A stretch of DNA of 64,000 nucleotides, taken from contig NZ_CP079203.1 of NCBI RefSeq assembly GCF_019297835.1, positions 3,221,001-3,285,000 of the forward strand, given 5' to 3'. The notes below the pieces were generated by a model. It was not told the DNA's origin, made no database searches, and worked only from the letters and a program-made list of their open reading frames with translations. Made by a program: the position numbers and the translations under genes. Shown here one piece after another: positions 9,188 through 17,935 of this stretch. The DNA is from Sphingomonas sanguinis. GTDB lineage: Bacteria > Pseudomonadota > Alphaproteobacteria > Sphingomonadales > Sphingomonadaceae. Every line of letters starts with the position of its first letter. Position 1 is the stretch's first letter.

Positions 9188-9645
9188 CCCGCTTGCCCCG
9201 TCCCGCCGCGCGCATCCTGCTGGTCGATGCGGTGGGCCGGACCCTGATGTTCCGCTTCACCCCCGATGATCGCCCGCCCTTCTGGTGCACGCCCGGCGGC
9301 GCGGTCGATCCGGGCGAGAGTTACGAACAGGCCGCGCGCCGCGAGTTGCTGGAGGAAACCGGGCTGGACCGCGATTGCGGGCCGCAGGTCGCGCGGCGGC
9401 AGGTCGAGTTCCTGACCATCGAGGGTGTCGAGGTCGAGGCGGACGAGCGTTACTTCCGCGTCGACATCGATGCGCATGAGGTGAACGGCGCGGGCCACAC
9501 CGCCCTCGAACAGCGGGTGATGCAGAGCTGGCGCTGGTTCACACGCGACGAGCTGGCCGCGCACACCGAACCCTATTTCCCGACCGACCTGATCGAGCTG
9601 CTCGCCGCGACGGAGCCGGCCCCCACGGAGCAACCCCATGTTTGA
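9184..9645 (+). CDS. Nudix hydrolase
   Basis: Hydrolase of 153 residues for nucleoside diphosphates linked to another moiety. The Nudix box is complete: GGAVDPGE followed by SYEQAARRELLEETGL, with the catalytic REXXEE glutamates. An N-terminal RILLVDAVGRTLMFRF strand fits the fold. It overlaps the upstream GST-like gene and the downstream pirin gene by a few bases, pointing to translational coupling. Substrate specificity cannot be read from the sequence. Confidence 0.9.
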   Translation: MTRLPRPAARILLVDAVGRTLMFRFTPDDRPPFWCTPGGAVDPGESYEQAARRELLEETGLDRDCGPQVARRQVEFLTIEGVEVEADERYFRVDIDAHEVNGAGHTALEQRVMQSWRWFTRDELAAHTEPYFPTDLIELLAATEPAPTEQPHV

Positions 9646-10537
9646 CGATTTCCTGCTGCGCACGCTGCAACCCTCCAGCCATGATCTGGGCGGGTTCAAG
9701 GTCCACCGCACGCTGCCCAACAAGGAGCGGACGATGGTCGGCCCCTTCATCTTCTTCGACCAGATGGGGCCGGCGCAGCTGCTGCCCGGTTCGGGGATTG
9801 ACGTGCGGCCGCATCCGCATATCAACCTGTCGACCGTTACCTATCTGTTCGACGGCGCGATCGGGCATCGCGATTCGCTGGGCAGCGATCTGGTCATCGA
9901 GCCGGGGGCGGTGAACCTGATGACGGCGGGCAGCGGCATAGTCCATTCCGAACGCTCCCCCGGCGAGGTCCGGCCGCAGGGGCCGACGCTGTCGGGCATC
10001 CAGACCTGGCTGGCGATGCCCGAGGCGCAGGAGGAAATCGACCCGGCCTTCGAACATATCCCCGCCGAGGCGCTGCCGGAGATTCAGGGGCAGGGTGCTA
10101 CCGCGCGGGTCATCATGGGCGAACTCTGGGGACAACGCGCGCCGACGACCACCTATGCGGGCACCATCTATGCCGACATCGCGCTGGAGCCGGGCGGGAG
10201 CATCCCCATCGATTCGTCCGCCGAGGAACGTGCCGTCTATTGCGCGCTGGGCGAGGCGAGCCTGGAGGGCATGACGCTGGAGCCGCAGCGGCTCTATATC
10301 CTGAAGCCGGGCATCGCGGCGACCTTGCGGTCCGAAAGTGGTGGCCGGGTCATGCTGTGCGGGGGCGATGCCTTCACGACGCCGCGGCATGTGTGGTGGA
10401 ACTTCGTATCCTCCCGTCGCGAGCGGATCGAGGAAGCCAAGCGGGCTTGGCGCGCGCGAGAGTTTCCGACCGTGCCGGGGGATGATCTGGAGCGGATCGA
10501 GATTCCGGAGATTCCGAAGACTGTCAGCTATCCGTGA
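9638..10537 (+). CDS. Pirin family protein
   Basis: Bicupin of 299 residues. The N-terminal cupin has the metal-binding pattern of pirins, PHPHINLSTVTYLFDGAIGHRDSLG followed later by GSGIVHSERSP, with His, His, His and Glu ligands. Pirins are reported as redox-sensitive iron proteins or quercetinases, and some regulate metabolism through protein contacts. It begins eight bases before the end of the Nudix gene. The second cupin is visible as EERAVYCALGEASLEG but lacks obvious ligands. Confidence 0.9.
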   Translation: MFDDFLLRTLQPSSHDLGGFKVHRTLPNKERTMVGPFIFFDQMGPAQLLPGSGIDVRPHPHINLSTVTYLFDGAIGHRDSLGSDLVIEPGAVNLMTAGSGIVHSERSPGEVRPQGPTLSGIQTWLAMPEAQEEIDPAFEHIPAEALPEIQGQGATARVIMGELWGQRAPTTTYAGTIYADIALEPGGSIPIDSSAEERAVYCALGEASLEGMTLEPQRLYILKPGIAATLRSESGGRVMLCGGDAFTTPRHVWWNFVSSRRERIEEAKRAWRAREFPTVPGDDLERIEIPEIPKTVSYP

Positions 10538-10608
10538 GGGGGGTGGGGAGGCCTAAAGGGCAAGGGCCACAGGCCGTTCCCTCTGCGAGGCGCCTTACCC
10601 TCCCCCAG

Positions 10609-10630
10609 CCCCTCCCGCCTGCGGGAGGGG
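10609..10630. repeat. Family D short GC palindrome (possible terminator)
   Basis: Perfect 10-2-10 palindrome CCCCTCCCGC-CT-GCGGGAGGGG, 72 bp after the pirin gene. The same unit occurs at 34673-34694 and 34752-34773. No U-run follows, so a terminator role is uncertain. Confidence 0.6.
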
Positions 10631-10671
10631 AGTGATTGGGGCGTGGGATCGGGGTCCGGAATACCAAACCC

Positions 10672-10699
10672 CGTTCAGCCTGAGCGAAGTCGAAGGCCA
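10672..10699. repeat. Family A repeat, single copy
   Basis: One copy of the CCGTTCAGCCTGAGCGAAGT-type unit between the pirin gene and tRNA-Phe. No facing partner is present here, unlike most other copies in the window. The rest of the 10538-10773 gap holds only the family D palindrome and no coding signal. Confidence 0.85.
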
Positions 10700-10773
10700 C
10701 GGGCTAACATCAGACACACAAAAACAGTCCGTCAAACAACGAACCGCTAAAGCACCATCAATTTAGGAAAAAA

Positions 10774-10849
10774 TGGTGCCCAAGGGCGGGATCGAACCAC
10801 CGACACTGCGATTTTCAGTCGCATGCTCTACCAACTGAGCTACTTGGGC
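10774..10849 (-). tRNA. tRNA-Phe (GAA anticodon)
   Basis: A 76-nt tRNA on the minus strand. The acceptor stem GCCCAAG pairs with CTTGGGC, the D arm reads GCTCAGTTGGTAGAGC, the anticodon loop is CTGAAAATC with GAA, and the T arm contains GGTTCGATCC. The CCA end is encoded at 10774-10776. It lies just downstream of yacG on the same strand. Confidence 0.97.
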
Positions 10850-10880
10850 CCACACCGCGATTGCGATTGGAGGCGTGCCT

Positions 10881-11048
10881 TTACGGGTGGCTTTCGCCGG
10901 TGTCCAGCCCCTCTTCGTCATTTTCTTTGACCGGAATGCGATAACCTTCGCCCAGCCATTGCAGCAGGTCGCGATCCTTGCACCCGCGCGAACAGAAGGG
11001 GGCGTGTTCGGCGGCGGTCGGTTTGTCGCAGATCGGGCAGGTGGTCAT
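10881..11048 (-). CDS. yacG: DNA gyrase inhibitor YacG (small zinc protein)
   Basis: Protein of 55 residues, read from the sequence because it is short. It has the four-cysteine zinc site of the YacG/DUF329 family: CPIC near the N-terminus and FCSRGCKDRDLLQWL, followed by GYRIP and an acidic tail. In E. coli YacG binds GyrB and blocks gyrase DNA binding. The ATG overlaps the stop of the RNase E/G-like gene (ATGA), so translation is coupled. The gene is the last protein in the infA-maf-RNase run before tRNA-Phe. Confidence 0.9.
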   Translation of the reverse strand: MTTCPICDKPTAAEHAPFCSRGCKDRDLLQWLGEGYRIPVKENDEEGLDTGESHP

Positions 11049-11995
11049 GAGCGTTCCAATAGCAGGGGACGGCCGGTGCGGCGTTCCAGCGCCGCGCGCC
11101 AGTCGGGATTCGCCATCAACCGGTCATGCACGGGGCCGGAGACGCGATAGGTCGGCGCAGGACCGGGCGGCTCGCGTTCCCAAAGCCGGAGCAGCGCGCG
11201 CGCACGGGCGCCGACGGGGTCGATGCCCAGGCGCTCAGGGATCGAGGCGCGGGGGCGCGGGCGGACGATCTGGAGAAAGCCGAACCCGTTGACCGCCGTC
11301 CGCTCGAAGGGGAGGGGGAGGGCGGCATCCAGCGCCTCGGCCACGGCCTGGCGCGGTCCCTTGCCCTCCAGCGTGGGGAAATCGATGCCGATCGACCCAC
11401 CGATGCCGTGGCGCAGGATCGCCTCCGCCACGGCCCGCGCGGCGGCGATCGACAGCGGTTCGTGCGGGGGCGAGCCGTCGACGTCGAACAGCGTCATCGC
11501 CGGGGTCGGCGTCATGCGCAGCACGCCCGCGCCGAATCCGATCTCGCCCGTCACCGCCTCGTCGAGCAGTTCGGACCAGCCTGCCGCTTCCAGATCGTCT
11601 GGTTGATGCGGCAGCGACTCGCGCACGGGCAGCCCGCTCGCGGCGATTCGCGCGTGTAGATCGGGGCCGGGGGCAGGGCGCGCGTCTTCGGGGGCGAATT
11701 GCGCCTTGGGCAGCTTGGCGCGGCCGCGTTCGGGAATCGCCTCGCGCGTGACGATGACCGTCAGCGCCGACCCTTGCGTCATGCCCTTTGGCACCGGCGC
11801 CAGCAGCACGTCGCCGCCCTGCGCCAACGTCACCCGACCCTGCCGGCCGGGCAGCAGCTCGACCAGCCGCCCCTCGGCCACCGTACCGACGCTCAGCGTG
11901 TCCGTCAGCTCGATCGCGGCCCGGACGATGCGGCCGTCCTCGACCAGCGCGGCGCGCGCCTCGCCGATACCGGCCTCATAGAGCCATTCAGACAA
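11045..11995 (-). CDS. Compact ribonuclease E/G family protein
   Basis: Protein of 316 residues related to the catalytic part of RNase E/G, which cleaves single-stranded RNA in turnover and rRNA processing. It is much shorter than RNase G (about 490 residues) and has no CPxC zinc link at the C-terminus. The likely metal-binding aspartates survive in MTLFDVDGSPPHEPLS and GGSIGIDFPTLEGKG, and the N-terminal part resembles a reduced S1-like region. It overlaps maf upstream and yacG downstream. Activity is plausible but not certain without the tetramer-forming link. Confidence 0.82.
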   Translation of the reverse strand: MSEWLYEAGIGEARAALVEDGRIVRAAIELTDTLSVGTVAEGRLVELLPGRQGRVTLAQGGDVLLAPVPKGMTQGSALTVIVTREAIPERGRAKLPKAQFAPEDARPAPGPDLHARIAASGLPVRESLPHQPDDLEAAGWSELLDEAVTGEIGFGAGVLRMTPTPAMTLFDVDGSPPHEPLSIAAARAVAEAILRHGIGGSIGIDFPTLEGKGPRQAVAEALDAALPLPFERTAVNGFGFLQIVRPRPRASIPERLGIDPVGARARALLRLWEREPPGPAPTYRVSGPVHDRLMANPDWRAALERRTGRPLLLERS

Positions 11996-12575
11996 GCGGC
12001 AGTCCGGTGGCTTTCAACAGGGCGCGGGTTTCGAACAGCGGCAGACCGATGACGCCGGAATGCGAGCCTTGCAGGAATCGCACGAACGCCTCGGCGCGGC
12101 CCTGGATGGCATAGCCCCCGGCTTTGCCCAGCCCTTCGCCGCACGCGATGTACGCGTCGATCTCGTCGTCGGAGAGCGGCTTGAACGCCACGATGGTGTC
12201 GGCCAGCCGGGTGCGTGCCTTGCCGGTGGCGTCGATGACGCACACGGCGGACAGCGCATGGTGCCGCCGCCCGGACATCAGGCGCAGCAGCTTGCGTTGT
12301 ACGTCCTCGGTCTCGGCGGGGGGCAGGATGCGGCGGCCCAGCGCGATGGTGGTGTCGCCCGCGATGACGATCTCACCCTCTGCACGGTCAACCGCGTGCG
12401 CCTTTTCCACCGCCAGCCGCAGCGCGTAGACGCGGGGAGGCTCGGCAGGGCGGGGGGCTTCATCGATGTCGGGCGATGCGATGCGGTCGGGCACGACTCC
12501 CAGCCGCGCCAGCAGATCGCGGCGGCGCGGGGAGGAGGATGCAAGGACGATCGGCATAGGGGGCCGGTCGCTCAC
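11988..12575 (-). CDS. Maf family nucleotide pyrophosphatase
   Basis: Protein of 195 residues of the Maf/HAM1 superfamily, which hydrolyses non-canonical or methylated nucleoside triphosphates and has been linked to septum inhibition. The N-terminus [14 protein letters not shown] is the substrate-loop signature, and [15 protein letters not shown] plus [13 protein letters not shown] are the other conserved blocks. The QGR version suggests the YhdE/YceF-like dTTP/UTP or m7GTP groups cannot be separated with confidence. It overlaps infA by four bases and the RNase gene by eight. Confidence 0.92.
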
Positions 12576-12790
12576 TTGAAGCGGTAGGTGATCCGGCCCT
12601 TGGTCAGGTCGTACGGCGTCAGCTCGACGAGCACTTCGTCGCCAACCAGCACGCGGATGCGATTCTTGCGCATCTTGCCCGCCGTATGCCCCAGGATCTC
12701 GTGATCATTCTCGAGCTGGACGCGGAACATCGCGTTGGGGAGGAGTTCCACCACGCGGCCGCGCATCTCGAGCAGTTCTTCCTTGGCCAA
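12572..12790 (-). CDS. infA: Translation initiation factor IF-1
   Basis: IF-1 of exactly 72 residues, an S1/OB-fold protein that binds the ribosomal A site during initiation. The sequence ([20 protein letters not shown] and [16 protein letters not shown]) is canonical. The start codon is TTG at 12790, with GAGG about ten bases upstream; no ATG lies in frame nearby, so an uncommon start is used for this essential factor. It heads the maf-RNase-yacG run. Confidence 0.96.
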
Positions 12791-12931
12791 AAAATACCTC
12801 GGTTCGTCGTGTTATAGGGTATGTCGAAGAGGCGCCGCCATAGCCGCAATGGCTTCAAAAGGAAAGGCGCGCCGAATCAACCCAGGATATGGGGTGATTC
12901 TCGCCAATGACAAGGCCGTGAAGCACTGGGT

Positions 12932-13837
12932 TCAACGGGTCGGATCGTGCTCGAAACCCAGGCGCGGGGGAAGGGGGATCGGACCGGTGCTATCATACAG
13001 CGTCAGGCCCTCGCCCGCCGAGAAGTATCCGACGCGTGTGGCGGCGACCGGCGGCGCGGTGTCGGGAGGCAGGGCGAAGAGAAGTTCGTAATCGTCTCCG
13101 GCGGTCGCGGCCGCCAGGCGGGCGGCCCGGTCATCGCCGCCAAAGGCGCGTGCCTCATCGGACAGCGGGATGGCATCGATCGCGATGCTCACCGCCAGCC
13201 CGCTCGCCCGCGCCATGCGGCCCGCATCGATCAGCAGGCCGTCTGACACGTCCATCATCGCATGGACCACCGGCCCCAGCGCACGGCCCTCGGCCAGTCG
13301 CGGCACGGGGCGGCGGTAGGTTTCGCGCAGGGGAAGCGGCCCGTGGCCGGCCCTTGCGATGGTTAGCCCCAGTCCGGCATCGCCGATCGTGCCGGTGACC
13401 CACAGGCCGTCGCCCGCTCTGGCGCCGTCGCGCGACGGCGCGGGCGCATCGCGGCCGAAGGCGGTCAGGGTCAGGGTGCGTGGTCCGCGCTTCGACACGG
13501 TGTCGCCACCGATCAGGCGGGCGTCGAAGCGCGTCAGCACCGCCGCCAGCCCGTCGAGAAAGGCGCGGTCCCAAGCCGAGTCGCCCAGCGGATAGTTGAG
13601 CAACACCCCCTCGACCAGCGCGCCCTTGGCGGCGAGGTCGGACAGGTTGGTCGCGACCAGCTTCCACGCGACATCGCCAGGCGGGTCGTCGGGCAGGAAA
13701 TGCACGCCCTCGACCAGCGTGTCGGTGGTGACGACCAGCGGCCCGGCGTCGATCACCGCGCTGTCGTCGACCAGGTGCCGCGCGCCGGGATGCAGCGGCA
13801 TCCGGCGCAACGCGGCGATGAACTCCGCCTCGGTCAT
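12932..13837 (-). CDS. thiL: Thiamine-monophosphate kinase
   Basis: ATP-dependent kinase of 301 residues that makes thiamine diphosphate from thiamine monophosphate. Conserved blocks include LVDDSAVIDAG, the DVAWKLVATNLSDLAAKGA helix, LIGGDTVSKRG and MMDVSDGLLIDAGRMA, which provide the Mg/ATP aspartates. I start it at ATG 13837, which gives the usual TEAEFI N-terminus; an upstream in-frame ATG would run into nusB. It follows nusB by 16 bp in the same direction, as in many alphaproteobacteria. Confidence 0.93.
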   Translation of the reverse strand: MTEAEFIAALRRMPLHPGARHLVDDSAVIDAGPLVVTTDTLVEGVHFLPDDPPGDVAWKLVATNLSDLAAKGALVEGVLLNYPLGDSAWDRAFLDGLAAVLTRFDARLIGGDTVSKRGPRTLTLTAFGRDAPAPSRDGARAGDGLWVTGTIGDAGLGLTIARAGHGPLPLRETYRRPVPRLAEGRALGPVVHAMMDVSDGLLIDAGRMARASGLAVSIAIDAIPLSDEARAFGGDDRAARLAAATAGDDYELLFALPPDTAPPVAATRVGYFSAGEGLTLYDSTGPIPLPPRLGFEHDPTR

Positions 13838-13853
13838 CGGGGCGGTTGGGCCG

Positions 13854-14309
13854 TCAGGTCCGCGCGACCTTGGCGATCGCGTCGAGCAGGCCGTTGACGA
13901 AGCCCGATTCGCGCTTCTCATAAAAGGCGTGCGCGACATCGACATATTCGCTGATGACCGCGCCGACCGGCACGTCATGGCGCGCGATCAGCTCATAGGT
14001 CCCGGCGCGCAGGATCGCCTTCATCGGCTTGTCGAGGCGGTTCAGCGTCCAGCCCTTGGCCAGCTTGCCCTCGATCATCACGTCGATTTCGCCCAGGCGC
14101 GCCTGCACGCCCTTCACGATGTCGTCGAAGAAATCGATATCGGCATCGGCATATTCGACATCCTCGATCGTCGCGCCGATGCGGTGATTGTGGAATTCGT
14201 GGAGCAGCGCCGCCAGCGGGGTCTGTTCCATGTCATGCTGATAAAGCGCCTGAACGGCGGCAAGGCGCGCGGCGGCGCGCGCCTGGGTACGGGCTGGAGG
14301 ACGAGTCAT
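13854..14309 (-). CDS. nusB: Transcription antitermination factor NusB
   Basis: All-helical RNA-binding protein of 151 residues that with NusE (S10) binds boxA to support rRNA antitermination. The start is RPPARTQARAAARLAAVQAL, followed by the hallmark YQHDMEQTPL, and the C-terminal half has ILRAGTYELIARHDVPVGAVI and EYVDVAHAFYEKRESGFVNG. It is upstream of thiL. A family A repeat pair separates it from the GNAT gene, so it may have its own promoter. Confidence 0.94.
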   Translation of the reverse strand: MTRPPARTQARAAARLAAVQALYQHDMEQTPLAALLHEFHNHRIGATIEDVEYADADIDFFDDIVKGVQARLGEIDVMIEGKLAKGWTLNRLDKPMKAILRAGTYELIARHDVPVGAVISEYVDVAHAFYEKRESGFVNGLLDAIAKVART

Positions 14310-14374
14310 TGGCGGGCCTTTACCGGGCTGTCGTCAATTCGTCACGTATTTTGGGCGAGGGGGCGTTTCAGCGT

Positions 14375-14460
14375 GGCCTTCGACTTCGCTCAGGCTGAAC
14401 GGCGGTTGGGAAACTGGGCGGGATACAAAACTCCGTTCAGCCTGAGCGAAGTCGAAGGCC
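14375..14460. repeat. Family A repeat, inverted pair
   Basis: Two copies in opposite orientation (14375-14403 and 14433-14460) between the GNAT remnant and nusB. Orientation is GGCCTTCGACTTCGCTCAGG first, then its complement. The spacer is about 29 bp. Confidence 0.88.
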
Positions 14461-14474
14461 AAGGGCCGAACCTT

Positions 14475-14890
14475 TCACAGTTGCCGGCGGAAATACACCA
14501 CCCGCTCGGTTTCCACGAACCCCAGCGCCCGGTGCATGGCGTGCGAGTCGCCATTGTCCAGTTCGGCATCGGAGGCGAATTCCGTACATCCTCGCGCCCG
14601 GCCCCATTCCGCCACCCCCGCGACCAGCGCCCCGGCGACGCCCTGTCGGCGATGGTCGGGATCGACGAACAAGCCCTTCAGAAACAGCACCGGCGACGTG
14701 TCGCAGCCATTCACATAATCATGCCGGATCGCCGCCTCGGCAAAACCGATCACTCGGTCATCCACGAGCGCGACGAAATTCCGTCTCCCTCCGGCAACTC
14801 CCCCGGTTCGCCTGCTTCCGCGCCCCGGAGTGCCACCCGCAACGCCAGCCATCCTTCCCGATGCTCCGGCGCGGCGGGCGTGACGATCAC
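14475..14890 (-). pseudogene. GNAT N-acetyltransferase with apparent frameshift
   Basis: Aminoglycoside 6'-acetyltransferase-like GNAT sequence split over two frames. The N-terminal part starts at GTG 14890, overlapping the hisD stop as GTGA, and reads [18 protein letters not shown] up to GELPEGDG. The C-terminal part, in the next frame from about 14790, reads NFVALVDDRVIGFAEAAI then DHRRQGVAGALV (the acetyl-CoA loop) and RALGFVETERVVYF. A one-base loss near 14780-14800 would join them as ELPE-GGRRNFVAL. It may be a true pseudogene, a sequencing error, or a shorter protein that starts inside. The hisD-linked start argues that the intact form belonged to the his unit. Confidence 0.7.
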
Positions 14891-16182
14891 CGGTTGAGCC
14901 GCAACCGCAGCGCCACCGACTTGGCATGCGCCGGAAGCCCCTCGGCATGGGCCAGCGCCACCGTGGCGGGGCCGAGTTCGTTCAGCGCCGTCTCGGTCAG
15001 CCCCAGGAAGCTGGTCCGTTTCATGAAGTCGAGCACCGACAGCCCGCTGGCGAAGCGCGCGCGGCGGCCGGTTGGCAGGACGTGATTCGGCCCCGCGACA
15101 TAATCGCCGATTGCCTCGGGCGTATGGCGGCCCAGGAACACCGACCCGGCATGGCGTAGCCGGTCGAACAGGCTTTGCGGATCGTCGACCGCGAGTTCCA
15201 GATGCTCGGGCGCCAGCCGGTCGACCAGCGGCATGGCGGCCTCGAGCGAATCGACGACGATGATCGCGCCGTTCGCATCCCATGCCGTGCGCGCGACGCT
15301 GGCGGTGGCCAGCTCGGGAATCTGCCGGTCGACCGCTTCGGCAACACGCTGCGCGAAGTCGGCATCGTCGGTGAACAGGATCGATTGGGTGACGGTGTCA
15401 TGCTCGGCCTGGCTGAGCAGGTCGGCGGCGATCCAGTCGGGGTCGTTCTTGCCGTCCGCCACGACGACGATCTCGGACGGCCCCGCCACCATGTCGATGC
15501 CGACCATGCCATAGACCTGCCGCTTGGCCTCGGCGACCCACGCATTGCCGGGGCCGGTGACGACATCGACCCGCTGGATTCTCCCTGCGCCGTAAGCCAG
15601 CGCGCCCACGGCCTGCGCACCGCCGATCCGCCATACCTCGTCCACGCCCGCCAGATGGGCGGCGGCCAGGACCAGGTGGTTGATCTCGCCCTTGGGCGTC
15701 GGCGTGACCATGACCAGCCGCTCGACCCCGGCCACCTTGGCGGGGATCGCGTTCATCAGCAGCGAGGAGGGATAGGCCGCGCGCCCGCCGGGCACATAGA
15801 TCCCGGCGGCATCCACCGCCGTCCAGCGCGCGCCCAGTCGGACGCCCTGCGGATCGACATAGTCGGTATCGGTCGGCTTCTGCTTCTCGTGATAGGCGCG
15901 GATACGCGCGGCGGCGAGGTCGAGCGCGGCGCGCAGTTCCGGTTCCAGCGCCTCATAGGCCGCGCGGCAGTCCGCCGGTTCGATCCGCCAGCCGGTCTCG
16001 GCCAGGTCGTGCCCGTCGAATTGCTTGGTGAAGGCCGCCACCGCCGCCTCGCCATCGTCGCGGACCGCGCGCAGGATGACCTGCACGTCGCGCGCGACAT
16101 CGGCGTCGCTCTCGCGGCGGGCATCGACCAGTTCGTCGAACGCGGCCGCAAAGCCAGCATCTTGCGTGTTCAGCCGGATCAT
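14887..16182 (-). CDS. hisD: Histidinol dehydrogenase
   Basis: Zinc enzyme of 431 residues for the last two steps of histidine synthesis, histidinol to histidine with two NAD+. Typical blocks are [57 protein letters not shown] with Zn-ligand residues, and [20 protein letters not shown] near the end. The ATG at 16182 overlaps the hisG stop (ATGA), which is why I reject the much longer upstream start. The downstream GNAT sequence also overlaps, so hisG-hisD-GNAT is a coupled set. Confidence 0.96.
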   Translation of the reverse strand: MIRLNTQDAGFAAAFDELVDARRESDADVARDVQVILRAVRDDGEAAVAAFTKQFDGHDLAETGWRIEPADCRAAYEALEPELRAALDLAAARIRAYHEKQKPTDTDYVDPQGVRLGARWTAVDAAGIYVPGGRAAYPSSLLMNAIPAKVAGVERLVMVTPTPKGEINHLVLAAAHLAGVDEVWRIGGAQAVGALAYGAGRIQRVDVVTGPGNAWVAEAKRQVYGMVGIDMVAGPSEIVVVADGKNDPDWIAADLLSQAEHDTVTQSILFTDDADFAQRVAEAVDRQIPELATASVARTAWDANGAIIVVDSLEAAMPLVDRLAPEHLELAVDDPQSLFDRLRHAGSVFLGRHTPEAIGDYVAGPNHVLPTGRRARFASGLSVLDFMKRTSFLGLTETALNELGPATVALAHAEGLPAHAKSVALRLRLNR

Positions 16183-16841
16183 GCCGCTTCCCTCTCGGCC
16201 ACCGCGCGGCGGAACGCCTCGACCAGCGGCACGACCTGGCCCCTCGTCTTCATCGCAGCGCGGTTGACGACCAGGCGCGAGGTGACCTCCTCGATCACCT
16301 CGACCTCGACCAGCCCGTTTTCCTTCAGCGTCCGTCCCGACGACACTAGGTCGACGATGCGCGGCGCCAGGCCCAGCGTAGGGGCCAGTTCCATCGCGCC
16401 GTTCAGCTTGACGCACTCGGCCTGGACCCCGCGGCGTGCGAAGTGGCGGCTGGTGATGTGCGGATATTTGGTCGCGACGCGGACATGGCTCCACCCGCGC
16501 GGATCGTCGCTCTCGGCCATCGCGGCAGGCTCGGCAACCGAGATGCGGCAATGGCCGATCTTCAGGTCGACCGGCGCGTAAAGCTCGGAATAGCCGAATT
16601 CGGACAGCACGTCCGACCCGACGATGCCCAGCTGCGCCGCGCCATGCGCGACGAAGGTGGCGACGTCGAAGGCGCGGACGCGGATCAGCTCGATGCCGGG
16701 GACATCCGTGGCGAAGCGCAGCGCGCGGCTGTCCTTGTCGGTGAAGGCGGCTTCGGGCCGGATGCCGGCGGCGGCGAGCAGCGGCAGCGCCTCGGCCAGG
16801 ATGCGTCCCTTGGGGACGGCGATGATGAGCGGCTGGACCAT
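16179..16841 (-). CDS. hisG: ATP phosphoribosyltransferase, short form
   Basis: First enzyme of histidine synthesis, joining ATP and PRPP. At 220 residues it is the short HisG(S) form, which in other bacteria needs the HisS-like regulatory subunit HisZ; no hisZ is in the window. The start ATG at 16841 gives [20 protein letters not shown], and [13 protein letters not shown] and [15 protein letters not shown] are family blocks (the latter binds PRPP). A family B repeat lies upstream, between it and the L,D-transpeptidase gene. Confidence 0.95.
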   Translation of the reverse strand: MVQPLIIAVPKGRILAEALPLLAAAGIRPEAAFTDKDSRALRFATDVPGIELIRVRAFDVATFVAHGAAQLGIVGSDVLSEFGYSELYAPVDLKIGHCRISVAEPAAMAESDDPRGWSHVRVATKYPHITSRHFARRGVQAECVKLNGAMELAPTLGLAPRIVDLVSSGRTLKENGLVEVEVIEEVTSRLVVNRAAMKTRGQVVPLVEAFRRAVAEREAA

Positions 16842-16886
16842 GAGGATCGGGGGCTTAACCCCCGCCACCGGGGATCGCAATTCTTA

Positions 16887-17014
16887 TCCTCCCCGGTACG
16901 GGGAGGGGGACCGCCGCGAAGCGGTGGTGGAGGGGGCGTCCCGCAAGGTACGCCCTGTGTGGATGGCCCCCTCCGTCAGGCCTGCGGCCTGCCACCTCCC
17001 CGTGCCGGGGAGGA
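16887..17014. repeat. Family B palindromic intergenic repeat, copy 2
   Basis: A 128-bp inverted repeat starting TCCTCCCCGGTACGGGGAGG and ending CCTCCCCGTGCCGGGGAGGA. The inner parts (AGCGGTGGTGGAGGGG and CCCTCCGTCAGGCCTGCGGC) match copy 1 at 7431-7542 with the expected small changes. Confidence 0.85.
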
Positions 17015-17024
17015 TTTGAGATCG

Positions 17025-17738
17025 TTACACCTTGGCGGCGTAGATCATCCGGCCGGGGCCGAGATTGGCGAACACGCGGTCCAAGTCGTTCTCGCCGACC
17101 GCGAAGCAGCCCTGGCTGCGGCCCAGCATCCCATGCGTCTTGATCATATCGCGATTGGCGTACCAGGCCGAATGCACCACGATCGCGCGGCCCAGCGCAT
17201 TGTCGTTGGTCGGGTCCAGCCCGATCAGGCGCTGCGACCGGCCATGCTTGCCGACATAATAATTGTCGGTGAGGAAGGCGCCCTCGCTGCTGGCGTTCGA
17301 GTTGAACGCGTTGGAAAAACGCTGGACATAGCCGCTGTGCGACGGATCCGAGCCGCTGCCGTGCGAGACGAGCAGCGAAGTGCTCTTGCCGCTGATCAGG
17401 TCGACCAGATGGAGGCGCGGTTCGGACGAGCCGACCGCGAAATCGACGATCGCCATCCGGTCGCGCTGGCGCACCTGCGAACCATGCTTCTGCAGCGAGG
17501 CCATCGCCTGACGCAGCAGCGCCGGGCGGACGACCCGCGACGAGGCCAGGATCGCCTGCGGCACCGCCGGAACGGTCGGGCGGCTCGGGATCGGGGGCTG
17601 GCGCACCGGGCGAAGATCGCCCGCCGTCAGCCGTTCGCGAGCGGCCACAGCCCCCGGAACCGCCAGTGCCCCGGCCAGCACCAGCGCGTTCTTAAGCAGC
17701 GCGCGCCGACCCGGCGCCGCGTCCAGATTATCGTGCAT
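17025..17738 (-). CDS. Murein L,D-transpeptidase catalytic-domain protein (YkuD_2 type)
   Basis: Exported protein of 237 residues. The N-terminus has GRRALLKNALVLAGALAVPG, a signal segment with a twin-arginine-like pair. The catalytic region contains AIVVHSAWYANRDMIKTHG and GRSQGCFAV, giving the His and Cys of the SxGC motif of this L,D-transpeptidase-related family. Such proteins act in the periplasm on peptidoglycan crosslinks, though many members are uncharacterised. It is head-to-head with a classic YkuD protein at 17936, about 200 bp apart. Confidence 0.85.
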   Translation of the reverse strand: MHDNLDAAPGRRALLKNALVLAGALAVPGAVAARERLTAGDLRPVRQPPIPSRPTVPAVPQAILASSRVVRPALLRQAMASLQKHGSQVRQRDRMAIVDFAVGSSEPRLHLVDLISGKSTSLLVSHGSGSDPSHSGYVQRFSNAFNSNASSEGAFLTDNYYVGKHGRSQRLIGLDPTNDNALGRAIVVHSAWYANRDMIKTHGMLGRSQGCFAVGENDLDRVFANLGPGRMIYAAKV

Positions 17739-17935
17739 TTTGGTCCTTCAACCCCAGAAATCCCGCGACACCTATGTAGCAAAGGTTGGGCCATTTTTCT
17801 GCCCATCACCCCATCGGTTGATCGCTTGGTTCCATCGATTCAGCGAAAGTTCCGCGTCATCGCAAAAATTTTCGTTCGGCACCAATAGTCGCTTGACGTG
17901 TTTAAGAATTTGTGAACTCGCCAAGGAAAAGGGAT

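Noticed and set aside
12830..12925. Small ORF between infA and thiL
   Set aside because: The ATG frame runs into the thiL antisense region without family features; the stretch is more likely the infA leader.
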